Shown piece after piece: positions 6,360 through 14,077 of a DNA stretch of 20,410 nucleotides. Position numbers and translations under genes: made by a program. Within the stretch, counting starts at the first letter, position 1. Each line of letters opens with the position of its first letter. The notes under the pieces are model-generated. The model ran no database searches. It worked only from the letters and a program-made list of their open reading frames with translations, and was not told the origin of the DNA. The stretch is from JBOHNM01 sp050730675 (lineage in GTDB: Bacteria; Planctomycetota; Phycisphaerae; Phycisphaerales; UBA1924): contig JBOHNM010000070.1 in NCBI GenBank assembly GCA_050730675.1, positions 1-20,410 on the forward strand, given 5' to 3'.

Positions 6360-6383
6360 GGCGTGGTCATCCGTGACCGCGCC
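6360..6383 (-). promoter_or_regulatory. CsrA-type hairpin in csrA leader
   Basis: On the minus strand GGTC and GACC close the hexaloop ACGGAT; after one C-A mismatch the stem continues with GGCG and CGCC, giving 8 bp in total. The loop context CACGGATG closely matches the selected CsrA consensus core (CA-R-GGAUG). It lies 44 bases upstream of the csrA ATG, with further GGA triplets (AGGAAGGA) at the ribosome-binding site. Confidence 0.62.
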
Positions 6384-6430
6384 CGAAGAGGAGGGAGCGA
6401 CGGTAGTGGTGAGGCAAGAAGGGGTAGTGA

Positions 6431-6886
6431 TCAGGCGGACATGGCCGCGGGCTGCGCGGCGTGCTGGCCGATCTTCATAAGCGGGTGGCGGGTGGTCCAG
6501 CGCTTCTCGGCGAGGACGAACTGCTCGCCGGTGCGCTCGAGGGTGTTGATCACCAGCGGGCCCTGGAGATTGCCCGTCAGGGTCTGGTCCACTTTGTTGA
6601 CGATGACGAAGACCTGGGCGTCGTCGAGCGTCTTGAGGTTGAGCTCGGTCATCTGCTCGGGGCGGATGGGGACCGAGAACTCGGGGACGAAGAATGCGGG
6701 GTCGGTGACCACGAAGGCCAAGCCCGGCTCTTCCACGGATTGGAGCCAGAAGAAGCACGCGTCATCGGCGGGCTCCAGCAGGCAGAACTTGTGGCAGCTC
6801 GAGAAGCCGAGAAGCCCCTTGGGGAAAGCGATCACGCGGTCCTCCGCGATGGTCACAGTGCCGAATCGGGTCGTCCGCACGTCCAT
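6431..6886 (-). CDS. fliW: FliW, flagellar assembly factor and CsrA antagonist
   Basis: 151-residue FliW, a cytoplasmic protein that binds either flagellin or CsrA; free FliW relieves CsrA repression of flagellin translation. Typical features are the early VRTTRFG segment, the motif FPKGLLGFSSCHKFCLLE, a central FFWLQSVEEPGLAFVV, and NLQGPLVIN near residue 110, all family hallmarks. Length is normal. A frame start at TTG 6901 is possible, but ATG 6886 has GGAG eight bases upstream. The gene follows flgL by 116 bases holding a strong hairpin, and precedes csrA, as in Bacillus. Confidence 0.95.
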   Translation of the reverse strand: MDVRTTRFGTVTIAEDRVIAFPKGLLGFSSCHKFCLLEPADDACFFWLQSVEEPGLAFVVTDPAFFVPEFSVPIRPEQMTELNLKTLDDAQVFVIVNKVDQTLTGNLQGPLVINTLERTGEQFVLAEKRWTTRHPLMKIGQHAAQPAAMSA

Positions 6887-6954
6887 GCGTGTGCTCCGCA
6901 ACCGGCCCGGAATCGTGAACAGACCGGGATTCCTTACCCCGGCGACATTCTGTC

Positions 6955-6980
6955 ACCGCGCCCCGGGCCGGCGGCGCGGT
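6955..6980 (-). repeat. Intercistronic hairpin between flgL and fliW
   Basis: Perfect 8-bp GC stem (ACCGCGCC and GGCGCGGT) with a 10-base loop, beginning 22 bases after the flgL stop. No T-run follows, so it is not a classical terminator. It could stabilise mRNA or attenuate transcription into fliW-csrA. Confidence 0.45.
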
Positions 6981-7002
6981 CTGTGAATCGAAACCCCGAG
7001 CG

Positions 7003-9072
7003 CTAGCTCAGGAAGTCGAAGAGCGAGATGCTGCTCAGGCGTCCTGCCGTCTGCAGGCTGGCCTGGAGTTGTGTCTGAAGGAGGCTGAGGCGCACGGCCG
7101 CCTCGGAGAAGTCGAGATCCTCGAGCGAGCTTTTGGTCTGTGTGTCGAGCACGGTCTGGCTTTCAAGTCGGTCCTGTCCGTCGGTCACGCGGCGGGAGTA
7201 GCCGCCGACAAGCGCCTCCGCCGTGATCACGCGATCACCGGAGACGCCCAGACGCTCACCAGCAACCGTTATGCCAGACGAGTCGTTGGCGAGCAGCGCG
7301 TTGCGGAGGTCAACGAGATCAGTGAAGAGATTGTCAACGCGAATACCTGCTCGATCCTGCGCGAGGGTGGTGTTTGTTGCGCTGAGGAAGGTCGTGTTGA
7401 GCAGTCCGAGGTCGTCGGCGGCCGCCGAGTTGTTGAGTTTGGCGACCGTGACGCCGCCGATCACGGTGCTGGTGAACGCGATCCCGGGGGGGCTGCCGTT
7501 GAGGCTGGCGGTGAACTGACCGGCGGTCAAGGCGGGGGCGGAGGTGTTGATCGGGGCTTGGCCGACGGCGGTGGTGAACTCGGCGTTGATGCGGTTGAGA
7601 AGCGTCTGGGCACTGACCAAGTCTTGAGGGCGAAGATCGACGTCGAAGGCCTGGCCATTGGCGAGGGTGACGCGGAAATCGCGGTTCAGTGTGGGGGAGA
7701 TCGCGCCGCTGACCGGGTCAACCTGGCCGTCCACGATTCGGACGCCACGGCCATGGTTGAAGTCACTCAGGGGGGTCTGGGACGAGAGGGTGAGGAGTCC
7801 GAGTTCCGAGGCGGTGGTGCTGCCCGGGAGGTCCTCGACCGAGAGCGAGGGGCCGGCGATTTCGTTGCGGATGACCAGGCCGTCGGCGGTGTCGTTGATT
7901 TCCAAGCGGACGCCGGAACTGGCAGCCTCGATTAGACTGCGCACGTCGTCGAGCGTCTGGGCGCTGGAGAGGTCGATATCGCGGACCACGTTGGCGGCAC
8001 CACTGGTGAAACGGAATCGGACAGTCCCGAGGGGGAGGGTGACCGGCAAGAGTGAGTTAAGTGAAGTCTGCCAGGTCAGGCGGGGTGACAGTGCGGCGCC
8101 ATTGGCGTTCGTGGGTGTGTACGCCGCCTGGGTGATGCCGAGGTCCAGGCCGACAGCGGAGTTGTTGAGATCGCTGAACTGGAGGGAGCCGCCGGCGACG
8201 ACATCGACACCGATGCCTGAGGCGGTGGCGCTGACGCCACCGGGCCCGAGAACGGTGACCGAGTTGGCGGTTTCGTACTGTTGAATAGCGCCCTGGAGGC
8301 GAGTGGTGATGTCCGTGACGGTCGCCGCGCCAGTGAGATCGACGGTGGCAGTGGGGCCGCCGTTGAAACTGAAGGAAACCACGCCGGTGCTGACGCCAAG
8401 GCCGCGGGCGCCGCGCAGCTCGCTGAGTGGTTGGCCGACCACCACCTGCGGGCTGAGTTGCGTGAGCGAGCGCATGCGGGCGGAGGTCTCGCCGATGGCG
8501 TTGCCGCCGCCCAGGGTAATGGGGATCTGGTCGCCGGGAGAGAGGTCAGTGATGAGGCCAGAGCCTCGCGCCGTGTAGCGGTAGCCGCCGAGTTGGGCGA
8601 TCTGCTCGAGGGGGGGGCGGCCGGGGGTGGAGCCGCCGAAGAGGTAGAGGCCGGAGCCGGGGTCGTTGCTATTGGCGTTGGTGAGCAGGCGGGAAAGAAG
8701 GGCATCGATCTGAGAAGCCTGCTGGCGGCGCTCTTCAGGACTGGACGTGATGCCGATCTGGCCGGAAGCGATCGAGCGGGCTTCGTTCACAAGATCGGTC
8801 GTCTCGCCGAGGCGCTGGTCGAGCTGGTTGAGCACTGTGCCGGCCTGCTGGTAGTTGCGGGCGAGCTGGTCGGCGCGACCGAGGCGGGTGTTGAGCGCGC
8901 TGATCACCGAGGCGGCGACCGGATCATCGCTGGAACGCTGGACACGCAGGCCGCTGGAGAGCTGGCTCTGGACTTGAAGGAGGCCGATGTTGGAGCGGTT
9001 GATGTTGCCGAGCAGCATTTGCCGCGAGAGCATGTTGGGGGCGCGGGTGATGTTGGCGGGCAGGGAGGTCAT
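7003..9072 (-). CDS. flgL: Hook-filament junction protein FlgL (enlarged)
   Basis: 689 residues; enteric FlgL is about 317. FlgL sits between FlgK and the first flagellin ring. Residues 5-140 are the flagellin-like N-terminal helices (ITRAPNMLSRQMLLGNIN, QLSSGLRVQRSSDDPVAAS). Residues 590-689 are the C-terminal helices (SLEDLDFSEAAVRLSLLQTQLQ in part, ending SLFDFLS). The roughly 420-residue insert appears to hold three related modules at about 229-314, 348-429 and 463-559, each a strand-rich segment ending in a DLGL-like motif (LDLGI, SELGLL, DDLGLL), like Flagellin_IN repeats. A TTG at 9084 is possible, but ATG 9072 is preferred. It starts 29 bases after flgK, in one operon. Confidence 0.95.
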   Translation of the reverse strand: MTSLPANITRAPNMLSRQMLLGNINRSNIGLLQVQSQLSSGLRVQRSSDDPVAASVISALNTRLGRADQLARNYQQAGTVLNQLDQRLGETTDLVNEARSIASGQIGITSSPEERRQQASQIDALLSRLLTNANSNDPGSGLYLFGGSTPGRPPLEQIAQLGGYRYTARGSGLITDLSPGDQIPITLGGGNAIGETSARMRSLTQLSPQVVVGQPLSELRGARGLGVSTGVVSFSFNGGPTATVDLTGAATVTDITTRLQGAIQQYETANSVTVLGPGGVSATASGIGVDVVAGGSLQFSDLNNSAVGLDLGITQAAYTPTNANGAALSPRLTWQTSLNSLLPVTLPLGTVRFRFTSGAANVVRDIDLSSAQTLDDVRSLIEAASSGVRLEINDTADGLVIRNEIAGPSLSVEDLPGSTTASELGLLTLSSQTPLSDFNHGRGVRIVDGQVDPVSGAISPTLNRDFRVTLANGQAFDVDLRPQDLVSAQTLLNRINAEFTTAVGQAPINTSAPALTAGQFTASLNGSPPGIAFTSTVIGGVTVAKLNNSAAADDLGLLNTTFLSATNTTLAQDRAGIRVDNLFTDLVDLRNALLANDSSGITVAGERLGVSGDRVITAEALVGGYSRRVTDGQDRLESQTVLDTQTKSSLEDLDFSEAAVRLSLLQTQLQASLQTAGRLSSISLFDFLS

Positions 9073-9101
9073 GGTGCGGCTCAAAGCTGGTTGGATAGGG
9101 A

Positions 9102-10868
9102 TCAGACGAGCTGGAGGAGCGTCTTGGTCATGTCGTTCACGACCGAGACGAAGCGGGCCGAGGCCTCGTACAGGCGCTGGTAGCCGATCAGGTTGATGGC
9201 TTCCTCGTCGGTGCTCACGCCGGCAATGGCCGTGCGCTGCGCTTCGATGGATTCACGCACAGTCTTGGTGGCGTTGGCGGTGGTTTGTGAGGCAGCGGAG
9301 CGGACACCGACGGCTTGAACCGCGCTGTCCCAGTACTGTGAAATGGTCGAGTCGTCGAGGGCGCCTAAACGCCGCTCGGAGACGCCGCCGACGCCACCTA
9401 TGGCCATCGCCACGGCGTTGTCGACCGGGTTGCCGCTGACGACTTGGCCGACATTGAGCAGATTGGGCTGAGCAACGATCTCGTCACGCACGGCGATGCT
9501 GGCGGCGCTGGTGCCGGTGAAGTACGTGTTGACGCCGAGGGTGGCGAGGACCCCGGAGGTGTCTTCGGCGAACGAAACGGTCGAGCCCGAACCGGCGGCG
9601 ATGACGAGCTGGCCGCTGGCGTTGTACGTGGCGGTCAGGCCGGTGACGGCGTTGAGAGCGGTGGCGATTCCGTCGGTGGTGGTGTCATTGGCAGTGCCGG
9701 GGGCGCCGGTGTTGTCCACGCCATCAAGATCCACGGCGATACGAGTCGTGCGCGAGACGCCGGTGCTGTCGGTGACGGTGACGAGGAACGAGCCGGACTG
9801 TGGTGCGAACGGCAGTGTGGAGAAGGTCTGGTTGGCCGTATCGTTGATGGCCAGCGAACGGTCTGACGACTGGATGGAGAGCGAGCCGGTGTACGAAGGC
9901 TGACGCGTGCCGCTGTAGCCGACGCTGTAGGCGCGGTTGACCTGGTCGATGAGCTGGGCGCTGACGCGGTCGAGGCGGTCGAGGGTGTCGCCGACAAGCG
10001 TGCCGCGGTTGGCCAGGAGCGAGCCGATCGCGCCGCCGTTGGGATCGATGCGGAGTTCCTCGGGCGTGACGATGGTGCTGACCGCGACGCGCGAAGTTGT
10101 GCCGGTAGCGGTCTGCACGGACTGTTGGACCAGTCGGAGCCCGCGCGACTGGCCGTTGATGACCAGCGGGACCGAGCCGATCAGGACATCGAGCGTGCCG
10201 GACGGCTGCTCGACGGTGTTGACATTGATGTATTGCGAGAGCTGGCTGACGAGATGATCACGCTGATCGCGCAGGTTGTTGGCCTGGCCGTTGCCGCCCT
10301 CGGAGATCGATATCTGCTGGTTGAGCGTGGCGATCTGCCCGAGCAGATCGTTCGCCTGCGTCACATTCGCCCCTAGATCCGTGTCGATCTGCTGCTGCAA
10401 ACCGACTAGCGACGAGCGGGTGGAGTGCAGGAAGCTCGCGAGCGCCTGTCCTTGCTGCACCACGGCCGTGCGGCTGGTGGCTTGGGCGGGGAACTGCGAG
10501 AGCTGGGACCATGCGTTGAAGAAGACGTTGAGCTGTGTGCTGACGTTGGCACCTTGTAGATTTGCGACCGTGTTTTCGACATTGCCGAGGAGCAGACTGG
10601 TCTGGTTCGCGCCGGATTCGCTGGCGATGGCGGTGTTGAGACGGGCCTGCAGGGCCTGATCCACCGAGCGGCGGACGCCCGCGAGCTGGACGCCGCGACC
10701 GTAAAGCGCGTTGCCGTAGCGGGCGTCGCGCACGGCGGTGAGGTCGAGCGTCTGGCGCGAGTAACCAGGCGTCGAGAGATTGGCGATGTTGTTACCGGTC
10801 ACCTGCGTGCCGAGCTGGCCCGCCGTGAGGCCCGAGCGACCGATTTCAAATGCGCCGAGGAGGGACAT
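9102..10868 (-). CDS. flgK: Hook-filament junction protein FlgK (HAP1)
   Basis: 588 residues. FlgK is the first hook-associated protein, exported with its chaperone FlgN and placed on the hook before FlgL. The N-terminus has the rod/hook/HAP signature NNIANLSTPGYSRQ at residues 26-39; the C-terminus (NLIGYQRLYEASARFVSVVND) is the matching D0 helix. About residues 330-470 contain a FlgK insert module (SFLVTVTD, TTDGIATALNAVTGL, LGVNTYFTG), a known variant of longer FlgK proteins. Start ATG 10868 is supported by the protein, although no strong Shine-Dalgarno precedes it. It lies 25 bases after flgN and 29 before flgL. Confidence 0.96.
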   Translation of the reverse strand: MSLLGAFEIGRSGLTAGQLGTQVTGNNIANLSTPGYSRQTLDLTAVRDARYGNALYGRGVQLAGVRRSVDQALQARLNTAIASESGANQTSLLLGNVENTVANLQGANVSTQLNVFFNAWSQLSQFPAQATSRTAVVQQGQALASFLHSTRSSLVGLQQQIDTDLGANVTQANDLLGQIATLNQQISISEGGNGQANNLRDQRDHLVSQLSQYINVNTVEQPSGTLDVLIGSVPLVINGQSRGLRLVQQSVQTATGTTSRVAVSTIVTPEELRIDPNGGAIGSLLANRGTLVGDTLDRLDRVSAQLIDQVNRAYSVGYSGTRQPSYTGSLSIQSSDRSLAINDTANQTFSTLPFAPQSGSFLVTVTDSTGVSRTTRIAVDLDGVDNTGAPGTANDTTTDGIATALNAVTGLTATYNASGQLVIAAGSGSTVSFAEDTSGVLATLGVNTYFTGTSAASIAVRDEIVAQPNLLNVGQVVSGNPVDNAVAMAIGGVGGVSERRLGALDDSTISQYWDSAVQAVGVRSAASQTTANATKTVRESIEAQRTAIAGVSTDEEAINLIGYQRLYEASARFVSVVNDMTKTLLQLV

Positions 10869-10893
10869 AGCGTGCTCGGGGAGGAACAGGGAA

Positions 10894-11484
10894 TCAGGTG
10901 GTCAGGTCGATGCCGGTGAGGACTTGTGCGTGCTCGGGGGGAGTGTGGGTGCGGGCGTAGGTACCAGTCGCTGAGAGTTGGCGGCTGACTTGGGCCATCA
11001 GGCCCTTCATGTGCGACAGGAGCGACTCGGAGGCCTGACGTAGGACCTCCTGCTCGCGGGCGGCGCCGCGCATCACTTCGCGGAGTGACTCGGCCCGTTC
11101 GAGCAGACGCTCGCGCCAAGCGCCCGGCGCGTGCGCAGCCAGTTCGCTCAAGCGCATCTCGGGGGCTTGCATACCCCGGCGGTCGGCTGGCTTGGATGCC
11201 ACGGGCTTGGCCGGGGCGGGTGCGGGAACAGCGGCGGCGACCAGGCGCATCCGTCGCAGGTCAAGCTCTGCCAAGGTGCTCCCTGCGGTCTGCTGACGCA
11301 TGACACAGACCCCGATCGCGTGGTGGTCGGCGCGGGCAATAGCCGTGCGGTGCTCACGGCAAAGGACAACCGCCGCCTCGTGGTGGGCGGTGAGGTCACG
11401 CAGCAGCGACTCGAGGGCCGCGGCGTGCTCAGGCCTGAGTGTCCAACTCGGGCTTTGAAGTTGTGGCGTCGGGGTAGGGGGCAT
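10894..11484 (-). CDS. flgN: FlgN-like export chaperone for FlgK/FlgL
   Basis: 196 residues from ATG 11484. A weakly conserved, mostly helical protein with the FlgN layout: an N-terminal helix (LESLLRDLTAHHEAAVVLCRE), an Ala/Pro-rich linker around residues 80-100, a helical second half (ERAESLREVMRGAAREQEVLRQ), and a C-terminal segment with LLSHMKGLMAQ. FlgN binds the C-termini of FlgK and FlgL in the cytoplasm before export. Its position directly before flgK supports the call more than the sequence does. The start is uncertain: the frame extends to 11565 and overlaps flgJ either way (56 bases with the start chosen); no clear ribosome-binding site decides it. Confidence 0.8.
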   Translation of the reverse strand: MPPTPTPQLQSPSWTLRPEHAAALESLLRDLTAHHEAAVVLCREHRTAIARADHHAIGVCVMRQQTAGSTLAELDLRRMRLVAAAVPAPAPAKPVASKPADRRGMQAPEMRLSELAAHAPGAWRERLLERAESLREVMRGAAREQEVLRQASESLLSHMKGLMAQVSRQLSATGTYARTHTPPEHAQVLTGIDLTT

Positions 11485-11977
11485 CGGGGTTCTTGACGGG
11501 TTCGAGCTGTGGTCGGACCTTGTCGAGGTGTGGGCCGTAGCGGGGGGCAGGATGCGGCGCGACACGGCCCTCGGCCTTGTCTAGCAGAGTCCGTGCCAAC
11601 CGGTCCACGAGCGGCCAGCGGGCTTTGCGCACGAGCTGGCGCGAAAGGTGCGCGTCGGCGATCCCGCGAAACGCTTTCTCGCCTTCGCTTGGCGCGAAAG
11701 GAGGCGCGGCGTGGTTGGTTTCGCGGAGCTGCTTGAGAATCGGCTGGATAAAGGCGACGGCGACGAAGTCCTCGGCCGCCTGGCGGGTCTTGTGCTTGAT
11801 ATCCGTGTCGTCGGTGCGGGCACGAGAGATAACGGATTGGAAGTCTTCCTGCGAAGCGGCCAAGTCCGGCCGTGTTTGGAGTGAGACCTGTTCACGCAGC
11901 AGCTTCGGCGGTGGAGACATAGCGGCGGTCTGCGGCGACGCCGTGGCTGAGGTCGGTTTGTCCAGCGTCACGGTCAT
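11429..11977 (-). CDS. flgJ: FlgJ-like rod-binding protein, no muramidase domain
   Basis: 182 residues. About residues 66-125 match the FlgJ rod-binding domain (AAEDFVAVAFIQPILKQLRE, then GEKAFRGIADAHLSRQL), the region that caps the growing rod. The C-terminal glucosaminidase domain of enteric FlgJ is absent; instead there is a charged, Pro-rich tail. Such short forms are common outside the gammaproteobacteria, where a separate hydrolase opens the wall. It starts three bases after the flgI stop, so the two are probably translationally coupled, and overlaps flgN at its 3' end. Confidence 0.85.
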   Translation of the reverse strand: MTVTLDKPTSATASPQTAAMSPPPKLLREQVSLQTRPDLAASQEDFQSVISRARTDDTDIKHKTRQAAEDFVAVAFIQPILKQLRETNHAAPPFAPSEGEKAFRGIADAHLSRQLVRKARWPLVDRLARTLLDKAEGRVAPHPAPRYGPHLDKVRPQLEPVKNPDAPYPDATTSKPELDTQA

Positions 11978-11980
11978 GGG

Positions 11981-13159
11981 TTACTCAATGACCAATTGCC
12001 CGTGCAGGCGCCCGGAGCGTTCGATTTCAGCGAGGATCTTGATCTGCTCCGCGACAGGAACGTCAAGCTGCTTGAGGGCCGCGAGCAGGTCCTGAACGCG
12101 TGTGCGTTCGCTGGTGCGGCCCGTGGTGCTCATGCTCGTCCACTTGGTGTTGGTGACCATCGGGTTGATCTGCGTCGGCACCGGCGGCGGCGTGACGGTG
12201 GTGATGACCAGGTCCTTGTGGCTGATAGCGACCGGCGACACCTCGACGTTGCCGGTGACGACGATGATCCCCGCGCGCTCGTTGCAGACGATCAGCGCCG
12301 GAAGCCTCAAAAGGCTGGGCGAAAACGTCGCGCTCATCACCTTGCCGATGAAACGGGTCGGGTTGGCTCGCTCGGACTGAGGGATCTCGACACGGATCGA
12401 GATGTCATCCTGGGCGTAGGCGATCGGCGCACCCGCCGACCCATCGCCGGCGTCAGAATCGGGGCCGAGGCTGTTGATCTGTTCGGCGAGCATCGTGGTG
12501 CTGTGGAAGCCCCGATAGTGAGGCTTGAGCACCAGCGTAAAGCCGCCGCGGGCCACCGATTGCAGCGTCTCGAGCATCGAGACGTTGGCGATCATCTGAG
12601 CGCCCATGCGGATCTTGCCGACCGTCGGGAGCTGCGGATCGTCGAAGGTGATCGGTCCGGAGGCGATGGCGTAGACCGGGTCGCCCGGGCGCGGGCCCAT
12701 CAGCGGCGACATGATCAGCCGTCCACCAGCGAGACTCTTGCAGGTGTGCGAGACGGTGACCTGAACATCGAATTGGTCGTCGGCGCGGGCGCCCGAAGCC
12801 GGGATGGTCGCCTCGATCATGACGATCGCCGCGCTGCGTGCCTTGGCGAGTTCCTCAAGCCGGGGAAGGGGGTTACCGTTCGCCTCGTAGACCTTGGCGA
12901 GCGGACGTGCGAGGACCAGATCCTTGCCGTCGTCGCCCGTGCCGTTGAGGCCGGTGACGATGCCCAGACCGCGCAGCTTGCTCACGCCCTGACCTTCGAT
13001 CCGGGCGACATCCTGGACGCTGACCAGCCCGAGGGAGATCGGCGTGCTCATCGGTGCGCCAGCGGCCGAGTTGCCGGGGGAGCCGGGGTCCGCAGGCTGG
13101 GCCAGCGCGGCGACAGCCAGCGCACAAACTGCGACAAGCGGCAGGAACGTCCGTGTCAT
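11981..13159 (-). CDS. flgI: Flagellar P-ring protein FlgI
   Basis: 392 residues, slightly longer than the usual 365-370. FlgI forms the periplasmic P-ring bushing around the rod. A signal peptide is visible (MTRTFLPLVAVCALAVAALA, likely cut after Ala20), then a Gly/Pro/Ser-rich linker, then the family start VQDVARIEGQGVSKLRGLG with IVTGLNGTGDDG. Further hallmarks are GGRLIMSPLMGPRPG, a central IRVEIPQSERANP and a C-terminal RVQDLLAALKQLDVP. It implies a diderm envelope. flgA and flgH, the usual partners, are not in the window. It is the first gene after the pilus terminator, behind a sigma-54-type promoter; its ribosome-binding site reads ACGGAG. Confidence 0.96.
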   Translation of the reverse strand: MTRTFLPLVAVCALAVAALAQPADPGSPGNSAAGAPMSTPISLGLVSVQDVARIEGQGVSKLRGLGIVTGLNGTGDDGKDLVLARPLAKVYEANGNPLPRLEELAKARSAAIVMIEATIPASGARADDQFDVQVTVSHTCKSLAGGRLIMSPLMGPRPGDPVYAIASGPITFDDPQLPTVGKIRMGAQMIANVSMLETLQSVARGGFTLVLKPHYRGFHSTTMLAEQINSLGPDSDAGDGSAGAPIAYAQDDISIRVEIPQSERANPTRFIGKVMSATFSPSLLRLPALIVCNERAGIIVVTGNVEVSPVAISHKDLVITTVTPPPVPTQINPMVTNTKWTSMSTTGRTSERTRVQDLLAALKQLDVPVAEQIKILAEIERSGRLHGQLVIE

Positions 13160-13202
13160 GGCTGCGCTACTCCGTCAGGTTCCACAGGCAACAGGTGTTA
13201 AC

Positions 13203-13217
13203 GCAACGGCGGTGCCA
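13203..13217 (-). promoter_or_regulatory. Sigma-54 (RpoN) promoter upstream of flgI
   Basis: Minus strand TGGCACCGCCGTTGC matches the RpoN consensus TGGCAC, five bases, TTGC, with the invariant GG and GC exactly 10 bases apart. A C precedes it, as preferred. Transcription would start near 13192, about 33 bases before the flgI ATG. It lies between the pilus terminator and flgI, so it is well placed to drive the flagellar operon. Confidence 0.8.
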
Positions 13218-13240
13218 GCGAAGAGCGGCCCACGGTTCCC

Positions 13241-13276
13241 AAAAACAAAACCGACCGCCGAAGATCGGCGGCCGGT
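13241..13276 (-). terminator. Intrinsic terminator of the pilus cluster
   Basis: Minus strand 12-bp stem (ACCGGCCGCCGA and TCGGCGGTCGGT, one G-U) with a 3-base loop, followed by TTTGTTTTT. It lies 39 bases after the PilW-like gene and separates the pilus cluster from flgI. Confidence 0.92.
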
Positions 13277-13315
13277 GAGGAGTCGGTTGGAATCGTGTAC
13301 CAGTTCGACGCTCGT

Positions 13316-14077
13316 TCAGAATTCCGATCGAGGGCCTGTGGAAGCAATCAGGCGGATGGTGGGGCTATTGGCCTCGACCGTGGACATGCGCCGTTCTTTC
13401 CACGTGTTGGTCGTGTTGTCCCACTCGCTGACTGACCACGTGCCGCTGGTCGAGTCGAACTTGCTGTACGTGTTGCCCTGCGGCTGAATGGTGAGATCGA
13501 CCGTGGCGCGTCGCAGGCGCGGACCGATGTCGTACTCCAGGTTGAACGAAGCCGCGAGGATGCCGTCGAGGAGCGGGCGCTCGGTGACGACCGGCGTGCC
13601 ACCGGCGACCGAGCGGCTGGTGATGATCCAGAGCGTGAAGGGCCCGCGGTGTTGGACTGTGGTGCCGCCGCTGGTCCAGTTGCCGCTGGCGCGGCGCTCG
13701 ATCGTGGTGATCTCGCGCGTGCTGGTAATGGGATCATCGACCGAAACGAATTGGATGTGGTCGTAGTTCGCCGGGTTCTGCGCCGTGTCGAGGACGTCGG
13801 CGGGGAAGGGCCCGAACTCGGTGCCGGTGCGGATCATGGTCAGGATTCGGTGCATCGTGACGCGGGCGACCACGTGCGTCGAGCACGAGTCGCTGATCAC
13901 CGTGTACCGCTTGAACATCGCGTCCAGCGCGACGAGCGTCGCGGCCAGCAGCGTGCTGCTGATGGTCAAGGCCACCAGCATTTCCATGATGCTGAAGCCG
14001 GGTGCGCGGCGGCGCGAGCGGCGGGTCGCGGGAGCGGTGAGGGTTTGACGGGTCATATCGGGGGTCATATGGCACAT
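13316..14077 (-). CDS. PilW/GspJ-like type IV prepilin
   Basis: 253 residues. A basic leader ends in APG, followed by FSIMEMLVALTISSTLLAA: a class III prepilin signal with cleavage after Gly27 and Glu at +5, then the hydrophobic N-terminal helix. The rest is a pilin-like globular part with segments such as GPFTLWIITSRS and LLDGILAASFNLEYDIGPRLRRATVDLTI (in pieces), similar in layout to PilW and GspJ minor pilins. Start and stop overlap with the preceding gene as TAATG, and GAGGGG precedes this ATG by eight bases, which decides the start and implies translational coupling. Minor pilin of a pilus or type II secretion pseudopilus; which one is not resolved. Confidence 0.82.
   Translation of the reverse strand: MCHMTPDMTRQTLTAPATRRSRRRAPGFSIMEMLVALTISSTLLAATLVALDAMFKRYTVISDSCSTHVVARVTMHRILTMIRTGTEFGPFPADVLDTAQNPANYDHIQFVSVDDPITSTREITTIERRASGNWTSGGTTVQHRGPFTLWIITSRSVAGGTPVVTERPLLDGILAASFNLEYDIGPRLRRATVDLTIQPQGNTYSKFDSTSGTWSVSEWDNTTNTWKERRMSTVEANSPTIRLIASTGPRSEF

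Noticed and set aside
11996..13201. 401-codon plus-strand frame opposite flgI.
   Set aside because: Antisense shadow; FlgI is unambiguous on the minus strand.
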